Shown here one piece after another: positions 10,060 through 16,522 of a stretch of 64,000 bases of DNA. The stretch comes from Pseudomonas sp. K2I15 (GTDB taxonomy: Bacteria; Pseudomonadota; Gammaproteobacteria; Pseudomonadales; Pseudomonadaceae), in contig NZ_NIXO01000014.1 in NCBI RefSeq assembly GCF_002204795.1, forward strand, positions 58,531 to 122,530, written 5' to 3'. The notes below the pieces were generated by a model. It did not search any database and was not told the DNA's origin. It saw only the letters and a program-made list of their open reading frames with translations. The first letter of the stretch is position 1. Every line of letters begins with the position of its first letter. A program made the position numbers and the translations under genes.

Positions 10060-11373
10060 TTAAAAATAATACGGGAATTTCAGGCTGAAGCTGAACGACG
10101 GCGCATCCGGTGTGATGCCGATGGCCAAGTTCGGCACGATCGTCAGGTTGTCGGTTGCCGCAATCGTCATGCCCACGTTGAAGTACCCCGCGTTGGCATC
10201 GCTGGAAACCACCGACTGCCAGTCGCCGCCATCCGGCTTGAGCTTGCTCTTGCGTTGCACCAGGTCGGACACCGAGAACGACATACTCATCTTCTCGTTC
10301 AACGCAAACGCTACACCTGCGCCGATCTGGAAGCTGTCGCCCAACTGCACTTTGCCTGGGGTTTTCTGGCCGACCTGGGAGCTGATATCGCTGAACGAGT
10401 CTTCCAGGTTATGGGTATACGACAGCGAGCCAAACAACACGGCCGGGTCGAAGGTCTTGACCAGCGAGATGCCCGGCGTAATCGACCACACACCGTTGCC
10501 GGTGGGCAGGTTTTCCGGCACGTAGAGGTTGGTGTTGGTCGGTGACTGGATCAGCTTGATGCCGAACGGATCCTCGCCGGTGGGCGCCTTGACCCGCACC
10601 GACACCACCGCATCCGGCAGGTTGACGCTCTCGTCGAGGAACTTGTAGGCAATGCCAAAGTTGACGTCGCCAATGGTCGGGTCGCGCGTGACCGATTGTT
10701 CCGAGGTCGCCGTGCCGCTGCCGCCGTTGGCACCGCCAGACTGATAGGTCGACTCGCGGTACACCACCGGCACGTTCACGTCGAATTGCCAGCGGTTGTC
10801 GAGGTTGTAGCGGCCCGTGAGGTCGACGGTCCAGCTGTCTGACTTGATCCGGTCCAGGTTGATGTTGCCGAGGAAGATCGAGTCCAGCGCCAGAAAACCG
10901 TTGAGCGTCAACTGGCGGGCATCGTAGCGCGAATACGTCACGCCGGTTTCAAAGCTGAACTTGCCGTTGCCAAAGAAGCCGCTGGCCTCGTTGTACAGGT
11001 TGCTCACGCTTTGCGCCGGGGCCGAATCGTCCTTGAGGGACTGGCCGTAGGACGCGCCACCGGCTGCACCGCCGGAGGCGGCCGCTGCGCCGACTCCCGG
11101 CGTGTTGCCGGCCACTGTGGTACCGCCTTTCTGGAAGTCTGCCGGGGATTTGGCCAGGCGTTTCGGGGGTGGCGCAGCAGGCTGTTCTTCAACCTGCCGC
11201 ACCCGTTGTTCCAACACCGCCAGTGCTTTTTGCTGCACTTCGTAGCGTTGCTTGAGTTCCAGCAATTCCTTTTTCAATGTGTCGATGTCGGTGTCCGGCG
11301 CTGCATACAGGATGGATGCGGGCAGGAGCGTGCTTAAACAAATTACGGCACGTAACGATAGCGATCGATGCAT
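10060..11373 (-). CDS. fapF: Amyloid outer-membrane exporter FapF
   Basis: Outer-membrane pore that secretes the Fap amyloid subunits. It has 437 residues. A signal peptide ends near AAP (residue 26), followed by a coiled coil (about 28-65, [20 protein letters not shown]), a Pro/Ala/Gly-rich linker (65-115), and a beta barrel ending in [11 protein letters not shown], with the aromatic C-terminus of an outer-membrane protein. The N-terminal coiled coil plus linker plus barrel matches known FapF, where the linker plugs the pore. It is last in the minus-strand operon, starting 50 bases after the fapE stop. Confidence 0.93.
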   Translation of the reverse strand: MHRSLSLRAVICLSTLLPASILYAAPDTDIDTLKKELLELKQRYEVQQKALAVLEQRVRQVEEQPAAPPPKRLAKSPADFQKGGTTVAGNTPGVGAAAASGGAAGGASYGQSLKDDSAPAQSVSNLYNEASGFFGNGKFSFETGVTYSRYDARQLTLNGFLALDSIFLGNINLDRIKSDSWTVDLTGRYNLDNRWQFDVNVPVVYRESTYQSGGANGGSGTATSEQSVTRDPTIGDVNFGIAYKFLDESVNLPDAVVSVRVKAPTGEDPFGIKLIQSPTNTNLYVPENLPTGNGVWSITPGISLVKTFDPAVLFGSLSYTHNLEDSFSDISSQVGQKTPGKVQLGDSFQIGAGVAFALNEKMSMSFSVSDLVQRKSKLKPDGGDWQSVVSSDANAGYFNVGMTIAATDNLTIVPNLAIGITPDAPSFSFSLKFPYYF

Positions 11374-11422
11374 GAAATAAGCCGTCCCTTTCTAATGCGC
11401 AAGTGTCGAGGCACAGCGTAGT

Positions 11423-12169
11423 TCAATAACTGTTAGTGCGTAGGCCCTTGAGTTGATTCAGGTTGAGGTTCTGCCCCAAATTGTTCAAACCGTTGTTGCC
11501 GAGCACCACATTGAGCTGCGTCATGTTGCTGACAAAGTTGCTGTTACCCTGCAAAACCGTGCCCTGCAGAACATTGCCAGCGCCGATTTGCTGGATCACG
11601 TTGCCTTGGTTGTTGGCGGCCAAAATCGCCATTTGCAGCCCGCCATTCTTCGCCGAAACGCTGACCTGGCCAGCACCGCTGTTGCCGGTGATGGTTTGGC
11701 CGGCGACCAGTGCCTGCCCGGATTGCACGATATTGGCCGGCGACAAGCCGTTCTGGCTCACATTGATATCGACGTTGTTGTTCGCGGTATTGCCATCGCC
11801 GGCGGCGCGTACGCTCTGGGTAACGCCCTGGCCGGTGCCCAGCCCGGAGCCGCCGACGACCGTGCCGGTGCCCGTGGTGGGCGTCGAGCCGTTGCCGGTG
11901 GTGCTGGTGGTGGTCACATAAAACTGCGGGGTGATGGTGGACGAGTTGACGTGCATGCTGGCTGAGCCGGTGATGCTGTCGCCGGCGGCGTTGGTCCAGG
12001 TGCTGCTCATCACAATCCCGAAACTGATGATCCGGCCCGGCATTACGTAGCGACCGCGCAGTTCAGCCAGTTCCGAGTCCTTTATTTCAATCGGCTTGAA
12101 CACCGATGACGCATAAGCGGGCATTGAGGCTGCCAGGCACATGACCGTCAGCCAACGGTAAGTGTTCAT
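11423..12169 (-). CDS. fapE: Fap amyloid accessory protein FapE
   Basis: Secreted minor component of the Fap fibre system. 248 residues from the ATG at 12169, which has an AGGAG site six bases upstream; a longer frame to 12187 lacks one. The signal peptide MNTYRWLTVMCLAASMPAYA is followed by a conserved charged segment (FKPIEIKDSELAELRGRYV), then a long Asn/Gly/Ser/Thr-rich region with repeats such as GNSGAGQVSV, GNVIQQIGAGNVLQGTVLQG and NNLGQNLNLNQL. Its composition resembles FapB and FapC. Its exact role is poorly defined; the family is known to be found in fibre preparations. Confidence 0.9.
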   Translation of the reverse strand: MNTYRWLTVMCLAASMPAYASSVFKPIEIKDSELAELRGRYVMPGRIISFGIVMSSTWTNAAGDSITGSASMHVNSSTITPQFYVTTTSTTGNGSTPTTGTGTVVGGSGLGTGQGVTQSVRAAGDGNTANNNVDINVSQNGLSPANIVQSGQALVAGQTITGNSGAGQVSVSAKNGGLQMAILAANNQGNVIQQIGAGNVLQGTVLQGNSNFVSNMTQLNVVLGNNGLNNLGQNLNLNQLKGLRTNSY

Positions 12170-12206
12170 CGTTTGCTCCTGGAGCATCCTGCCCCTTATT
12201 GCGCTT

Positions 12207-12887
12207 CTAGAAGAAGTCGCTCTGGATAAAACCGAAGTCCATCAATTCACTGTCCCGGACCGGACTGAACTCATTGATCCGGTTTTTCGCGGTCAGCGGT
12301 GTGGGCGGGTCGAGCAGGACGTTGGCTTTGTCGTAGCCTTCGCCCAGTACGGCGAAGACGATGCCATTCCAGCCTTTGACGAAGTCGTCGCGGGCGTAAC
12401 GCTTGTGGCCCAGTACCGGGTCGCCAATGTAGACCCAGTCTTTGTCGGCGCGCTGCATCACCACGAAGTGCTTGTAGCCGCGAATCTCCAGCAGCACCAC
12501 CACCGGGATTTTCACCGTGAGCAGGGTGTCTGCGTTGATCCGGTAACCCCGGGCGCGCATGCCGATGCTTTCCAGGTAGCGCTTCATGTCCAGCATGGAG
12601 AAGCCCTGGGTGCGGACCAGGTCCTGGTCGGCGTTGATCAGCATGCCCTTGATGATGTGGTCTTCATCCACATCCATCCAGTAGGCCTGGCGCAGGATGG
12701 TGGCCAGGGCGGCGGCGCCGCAGCTGAAATCGGTTTTCTGTTCCACCAGGTTGGCGAACTTGCGTTCACGGATGCTCTCGACTTTCTTGTAGATCACGCC
12801 ACCGCCGGGCATGGCAGCAATCGCCATTTGCCCCGCCCAGGACGGGCCGGTGAGCAGTAACAGGAAGGTGAGGGCGATGATCCGCAT
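12207..12887 (-). CDS. fapD: C39-like peptidase FapD
   Basis: Predicted periplasmic cysteine protease of the Fap system, 226 residues, with a signal peptide (MRIIALTFLLLLTGPSWAG). Triad candidates are C56 in TDFSCGAAALATIL, H140 in GYKHFVVM and D156 in YIGDPVLG, the arrangement of C39 bacteriocin-processing peptidases. It starts just downstream of a terminator-like hairpin that separates it from fapC, and ends 37 bases before the fapE start. The substrate is not established; processing of a Fap subunit or of FapF is inferred. Confidence 0.92.
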   Translation of the reverse strand: MRIIALTFLLLLTGPSWAGQMAIAAMPGGGVIYKKVESIRERKFANLVEQKTDFSCGAAALATILRQAYWMDVDEDHIIKGMLINADQDLVRTQGFSMLDMKRYLESIGMRARGYRINADTLLTVKIPVVVLLEIRGYKHFVVMQRADKDWVYIGDPVLGHKRYARDDFVKGWNGIVFAVLGEGYDKANVLLDPPTPLTAKNRINEFSPVRDSELMDFGFIQSDFF

Positions 12888-12912
12888 GATCGAATGGCCT
12901 GGTGGACACTGG

Positions 12913-12942
12913 AATAAAAAGGGGCCTTGTTGCCAAGGCCCC
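12913..12942 (-). terminator. Terminator-like hairpin between fapC and fapD
   Basis: Read on the minus strand, GGGGCCTTG and CAAGGCCCC form a perfect 9-bp GC-rich stem around a 4-base loop, followed directly by UUUUUAUU. It begins 6 bases after the fapC stop and precedes fapD, so it should reduce readthrough into fapDEF or protect the fapABC message. Confidence 0.85.
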
Positions 12943-12948
12943 GTTGGA

Positions 12949-13656
12949 TCAGAAGCGTACGCCGGAGGAAATCACAGTGGTGTTGCCCTGCTGATTGCCC
13001 ACGCCTGCAGCAATGTTGGCGCTCAGGTTGCCCGAAGAGCCATTAAGCGAGTTGTTGGCGCTGGCGCTGTTCACGACAGGCAGGTAGGTGTGGCTGCCCC
13101 ATGGGCCAGACTGAGTGGCCACGGTGTTCAGGTAGGCGTTGTCCACGCTGGTTTGCGTGGTGTTGCTCGATGCGGCAGCAGCAGCACCCTTGGCAGAGGC
13201 AATCGCCAGTTGGTTTTTCTGTTGGTTGAAGTTACCCGCGGCAACGTTCACGCCCAGGTTGCCGGAGCTGCCGTTGGCCGAGTTGTTGAGCGAAGCGTTG
13301 TTGTGGGTAGCCACTTGCACGGAGATGTTGTTGTGGTTGTCTTGGGTAATGGTACCCAGGGCAAACACGGCATCTGCGTCACCGGCCGCAATGGCGGTCT
13401 GGTTGTCTTGTTGGTTGCCATCACCGGCTGCGATGTTGGCCTGGGCGTTGCCGCTGCTGCCGTTCAACGAGTTGTTGGCCGATGCATTGTTCTGGGTGCC
13501 CAGGTTGAGCACGGCGTTGTTGTGGCTCGACTGTGCATCGGAAACGGCGGCTACCACGGAGGTAGGCTGATGAATGGGTGGGTTGGCATGTGCGGCGGCA
13601 GCCATGATTGCAGCGAGAGCGAAGGCCAGTGGTTTAAGAGCCATTGTAGTTTTCAT
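12949..13656 (-). CDS. fapC: Major amyloid fibre subunit FapC
   Basis: Main secreted subunit of the functional amyloid, 235 residues, with a signal peptide ending at AHA (residue 24). Three imperfect ~35-residue repeats lie at about 56-90, 118-152 and 196-230, each with an NNSLNGSSGN-like core, then NIAAGxGNQQxN. Linkers of about 27 and 43 residues separate them, the second Ala/Ser rich. There is no cysteine anywhere, although a C-terminal CxxC is described in some Fap subunits. The repeats also exist at DNA level. It begins 66 bases after the fapB stop; a terminator-like hairpin follows. Confidence 0.94.
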   Translation of the reverse strand: MKTTMALKPLAFALAAIMAAAAHANPPIHQPTSVVAAVSDAQSSHNNAVLNLGTQNNASANNSLNGSSGNAQANIAAGDGNQQDNQTAIAAGDADAVFALGTITQDNHNNISVQVATHNNASLNNSANGSSGNLGVNVAAGNFNQQKNQLAIASAKGAAAAASSNTTQTSVDNAYLNTVATQSGPWGSHTYLPVVNSASANNSLNGSSGNLSANIAAGVGNQQGNTTVISSGVRF

Positions 13657-13722
13657 GGTATTTCCCCTTGCTTCTAATTAGTTGGTTAAGTGTTGGTACG
13701 GTCTAGCGTTGCGATCCAATGC

Positions 13723-14280
13723 TCATTGGATCTGCACATTCAGGGCGTTAGCCATGCGGTTCCCCACCCCGGCACTCTGATTCACCTGTACCACTCCACG
13801 GCTGCCGGTGAAGGCCTGGTCGCTGGTAACGACCTGGCGGCTGCCAGTGGTAGAGGTGAACCCTGAGTTTGTTGACAGCGCCACGTTCTGTTGCGACATG
13901 ACGCTGTCGTCGATGCTTTGCGGGCCAGCGTTAACGCTGATCCGCACCGCATTGATCATCTGGTTGTTGGCCCCGGCCGACTGGTTGACGCCCAGTACAC
14001 CGTTGCCATTGCTGAAAGAGTTGCCCTGGATCGCCACCTTGGCGTTCTGGGAGCGGTCGGCAGGTGCACCGCCGATGGTCTGCGTGATCGAGACACCGGA
14101 CTGGGCATTGCCACCCACTGAAATGACCCGGTTGTTGGTTTGCTGTTGCTGATCGCCGGCCGCCTGGTTGATCGAGACGATGCCGTTGTATTGCTTGCCG
14201 GAGTTATCGATCAAGGCGCTGTTGTCGGCCATCGCCGATGCGCTGCCCAGGATCGCGAGGAACAACCAGGAATATTTCAT
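13723..14280 (-). CDS. fapB: Amyloid nucleator subunit FapB
   Basis: Minor fibre subunit thought to nucleate FapC, 185 residues, with a signal peptide ending at AMA (residue 18). Three repeats carry the core GxxxVNQSAGxxNxxxNA (about 31-55, 92-116 and 158-185), shorter and more divergent than in FapC. No cysteine is present. The ATG at 14280 lies one base after the fapA stop, so translation is likely coupled. A hairpin (GATCCAATG at 13713 with CATTGGATC at 13724) overlaps the stop codon and lacks a U tract; it may stabilise the upstream message. Confidence 0.93.
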   Translation of the reverse strand: MKYSWLFLAILGSASAMADNSALIDNSGKQYNGIVSINQAAGDQQQQTNNRVISVGGNAQSGVSITQTIGGAPADRSQNAKVAIQGNSFSNGNGVLGVNQSAGANNQMINAVRISVNAGPQSIDDSVMSQQNVALSTNSGFTSTTGSRQVVTSDQAFTGSRGVVQVNQSAGVGNRMANALNVQIQ

Positions 14281-14281
14281 C

Positions 14282-14728
14282 TCACTGGCCCCCCATCAGG
14301 CTGCCGATGTTGTTCAGAGGCGCCATACCGCGGGAGATTGAGCCGTTGATTTGGCCCGATAGACTGGAGCCGCCACCATGGCCGGCCGCTGCGCCCGCAC
14401 CGAGGCCCACGCCGCCACCGTTGTTGGTCAAGCCGGGAAGGTTGCCGCCGGGCAAAATGGCGCGAGTGATACTGGAGCCGCTGCTGATGTTGGCGTAGTC
14501 GTTATCGCTCAGCTCGCTGGTAGCCCGCAGGATCTGTGGGGCTGCGTTGGCATTTACGGTGACGGGGTTGGGGTCGACGCCGGCAGTGCGGCCAGCCATG
14601 TGGCCCTGGACGGTGCGCTGAATCACGATCACACCATCGCCTGCCGCGAGCACTGGAAGGCTCACGCCGGTACTCAGTACACAGCTGATCAGCAGGAGGC
14701 TCAATGAGCCTGGATTAAGTGTCTTCAC
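14282..14728 (-). CDS. fapA: Fap amyloid accessory protein FapA
   Basis: First gene of the fap operon, 148 residues from a GTG at 14728; the nearby ATG at 14736 runs into a stop after three codons. A ribosome site AAGGAA precedes the GTG. The N-terminal signal peptide ([19 protein letters not shown]) ends in an Ala-rich region, and the mature part is Gly/Asn/Ser-rich ([22 protein letters not shown]). FapA is reported to act as a chaperone-like modulator of FapB and FapC in the periplasm. A -24/-12 promoter candidate lies about 55 bases upstream. Confidence 0.9.
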   Translation of the reverse strand: MKTLNPGSLSLLLISCVLSTGVSLPVLAAGDGVIVIQRTVQGHMAGRTAGVDPNPVTVNANAAPQILRATSELSDNDYANISSGSSITRAILPGGNLPGLTNNGGGVGLGAGAAAGHGGGSSLSGQINGSISRGMAPLNNIGSLMGGQ

Positions 14729-14780
14729 GACGGCATTCCTTATTCTTGGCGCTGACCCTAAACAGCGCTATCAGGAAGAG

Positions 14781-14798
14781 AGCAGGAGCTGTGCCGCT
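14781..14798 (-). promoter_or_regulatory. Putative sigma-54 (-24/-12) promoter of fapA
   Basis: Minus-strand AGCGGCACAGCTCCTGCT contains GGCAC at -24 and TGC at -12 with the required GG-N10-GC spacing (GG at 14795-14794, GC at 14783-14782). Transcription would start near 14770, leaving a ~42-base leader to the fapA GTG. The flanking consensus bases (YT before GG, TT before GC) are only partly matched. Confidence 0.65.
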
Positions 14799-14859
14799 TT
14801 TGATTTTATGAAGGGATTCAACGTGTTATGAGCGCGGGAAAAACAAGGCAGGCGGGATG

Positions 14860-14877
14860 TGTTTCAAAACTGAGACG
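14860..14877. promoter_or_regulatory. Activator-site candidate UAS1 of fapA
   Basis: TGTTTCAAAACTGAGACG fits TGTYTCA-N4-TGARACA with one mismatch. It is centred about 98 bases upstream of the predicted fapA start of transcription, a normal distance for a sigma-54 activator site. Confidence 0.6.
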
Positions 14878-14906
14878 ACAGGCCCGCGTTCAGCCCGCCC
14901 GCCACG

Positions 14907-14924
14907 TGTCTCACGGATGAAACA
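14907..14924. promoter_or_regulatory. Activator-site candidate UAS2 of fapA
   Basis: TGTCTCACGGATGAAACA fits TGTYTCA-N4-TGARACA exactly and extends to a 20-base near-palindrome (14906-14925). Its centre lies 47 bases from that of UAS1, about four and a half helical turns. Confidence 0.65.
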
Positions 14925-14979
14925 CTGCGCGCCATAAACCCGGCAGTCCGCAGCCGGCTGTCAGCTCAGCCGGTGCAAG

Positions 14980-14997
14980 TGTTTCAAAAGTGGACGG
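14980..14997. promoter_or_regulatory. Weaker activator-site candidate UAS3 of fapA
   Basis: TGTTTCAAAAGTGGACGG keeps the first half-site of the TGTYTCA-N4-TGARACA motif exactly but only part of the second. The rest of the 14737-15048 gap holds no gene that I can support. Confidence 0.45.
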
Positions 14998-15048
14998 TTA
15001 CAGACAGGCGATGACCTTGGGAGAGGGCGCACGCCCTCCCACCGCAGG

Positions 15049-16044
15049 TCAGATTTTCGGGGTTTTACGCGGAATGGAGTTGAGCACGGAGTTGCCGTCC
15101 TGGTTCTGGGTCAGGTAGACCGGCAGGACCTTGGGCAAGGAGGGAACGAGGTTGGACACTTCGTTGATGTTGTAGATGCCGCCAATGCGAATCGTACCGG
15201 TGCCGGTGTCAGCCAGCATCACCGGTTTGCTCAGGTAGCGGTTGATCAGCGGCAACGCGTCGGCCAGGGCCAGGTTGTCGAGGATCAGCTTGCCGTCCCG
15301 CCAGGCCAGGGCCGTGTCGCCGGGGGCAATCGACTGGGCCTGGGGGATGGCGTCGCCACGGTTGTAGCTGGCCTGCATCCCGGGAGACAGCCGCAAGCCG
15401 CTGTGGGCGTCGTCACTGGAGACCAGCACCGAGCCTTGCAGCAGCATGACCCGCACATGGTCTTCGTATTTCCAGACGTTGAACTGAGTACCGGTCACCC
15501 GAACCTGACCATCTCCGGCATGGACGATAAAGGGGTGTTGCGGGTCATGGCTGACCTTGAAAAACGCTTCGCCCTTTTTCAGGGTAACCCGGCGTTGGTC
15601 CTTGTAATTGCTGTAGACCAACTCGGTGCCCAGGTTCAGCTCCACTTGGCTGCCATCGTCGAGGGTGACCTGGCGCAGGGCGTTTTGGGCTTCGTAATGT
15701 TTGTACGAGCTGGGCAGCCAACCGGCTTCCCAACCCGTGAACGCCGCCAGTGGCAACGCCACCAGGCATATCGCCGCCGCTACCGCGTAGTTGCTTAAAC
15801 GGCTGCGCGGCTGCAGCCGCACCACGACCGGGGCCGGCTCGTTGCGGGGCAGATGGTCGGCAACGTCCCAGATTTCCAGCATGGCCGCGTATTCGAAGGC
15901 ATGCAGAGGATGCGCGTCGTGCCACTGCTCGAAAGCCTGACGCTCGGCGGTTGTGCAATCGCCCGCATGCATGCGCATGCACCAGTGCGCAGCGGCATCG
16001 GTGATGGCGTCATATTCGGCTTCTGAAAGGGACTTATCTGTCAT
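15049..16044 (-). CDS. FecR-family regulator without a linked ECF sigma factor
   Basis: Inner-membrane anti-sigma or signal-transducing protein, 331 residues from the ATG at 16044 (AGGA seven bases upstream; a GTG at 16065 is less likely). Residues 1-60 resemble the N-terminal cytoplasmic FecR domain (AAHWCMRMHAGDCTTAERQA), one membrane helix lies near 78-98, and the FecR periplasmic domain follows (LRQVTLDDGSQVELNLGTEL, RRVTLKKGEAFFKVSHD, VRVTGTQFNVW). The C-terminal domain (LADALPLINRYLSKP) resembles the receptor-contacting part. Normally a fecI-like gene lies just upstream and a receptor follows; here neither is adjacent. It reads toward fapA across a 310-base control region. Confidence 0.88.
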   Translation of the reverse strand: MTDKSLSEAEYDAITDAAAHWCMRMHAGDCTTAERQAFEQWHDAHPLHAFEYAAMLEIWDVADHLPRNEPAPVVVRLQPRSRLSNYAVAAAICLVALPLAAFTGWEAGWLPSSYKHYEAQNALRQVTLDDGSQVELNLGTELVYSNYKDQRRVTLKKGEAFFKVSHDPQHPFIVHAGDGQVRVTGTQFNVWKYEDHVRVMLLQGSVLVSSDDAHSGLRLSPGMQASYNRGDAIPQAQSIAPGDTALAWRDGKLILDNLALADALPLINRYLSKPVMLADTGTGTIRIGGIYNINEVSNLVPSLPKVLPVYLTQNQDGNSVLNSIPRKTPKI

Positions 16045-16196
16045 TAACTCATCCTGATTTCGCACATTCTAACCTCCACAGCAGGATGGCGAGAACAGCC
16101 ATCATGGCGAATGCACATCAATTGGAACTAATTCTCGTCTGGGCGGCCCTAAAAAATCAGGACACGTAACATTCTTTCCCTCAATGGAGCACGAAA

Positions 16197-16466
16197 ATGC
16201 TTAAGAAAACCTTAGTCGCCATCGTTGCAACTTCTGCCTTGCTCAGTGCCGGCGCCGCGTTGGCAGACAAGCCGGGCGCTGGCTGGATCACCATCGAAAA
16301 AGCCATCGAGACCGCCAAGACCAAGGCTGGCTACATCGAGATCTACAAGATCGAAGCCGACAATGACGGCTATTGGGAAGGGGAAGGGCGCAAGTCCGAC
16401 GGCATCGTTTATGAGTTCCGCATTGACGGCGCGTCGGGCAACGTATTGCGTGACCAGAAAGACTGA
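16197..16466 (+). CDS. Small periplasmic PepSY-domain protein
   Basis: 89 residues: a signal peptide (cut after ALA, residue 23), then a single PepSY-like domain (WITIEKAIETAKTKAGYIEI, YEFRIDGASGNVLRDQKD). This fold is found in secreted protease inhibitors and in periplasmic proteins such as those next to two-component systems. It diverges from the fecR gene. The ribosome site is TGGAG before the ATG. Its partner is unknown. Confidence 0.88.
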   Translation: MLKKTLVAIVATSALLSAGAALADKPGAGWITIEKAIETAKTKAGYIEIYKIEADNDGYWEGEGRKSDGIVYEFRIDGASGNVLRDQKD

Positions 16467-16470
16467 ATAG

Positions 16471-16522
16471 CGGGTTGAGCGAAGCGTGCGCAGGCTGATT
16501 CAGGCCTGCGCAGGCCAACCCG
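16471..16522. terminator. Nested hairpin between convergent genes
   Basis: Outer arms CGGGTTG (16471) and CAACCCG (16516) enclose an inner stem TGCGCAGGC (16487) and GCCTGCGCA (16504). It fills the gap between the PepSY gene and the stop of the 1700-residue gene. Without clear U tracts it may act as an RNA barrier rather than a strong terminator. Confidence 0.55.

Noticed and set aside
12949..13656. Regularly spaced repeats suggesting a CRISPR-like array
   Set aside because: The repeats are in frame and encode the three FapC amyloid repeats; spacing and sequence fit protein repeats, not CRISPR.
16044..16196. Possible ECF sigma gene upstream of the FecR protein
   Set aside because: Only 152 bases lie between the FecR start and the divergent PepSY gene, too little for a sigma factor, and no frame with sigma-70 motifs is present.
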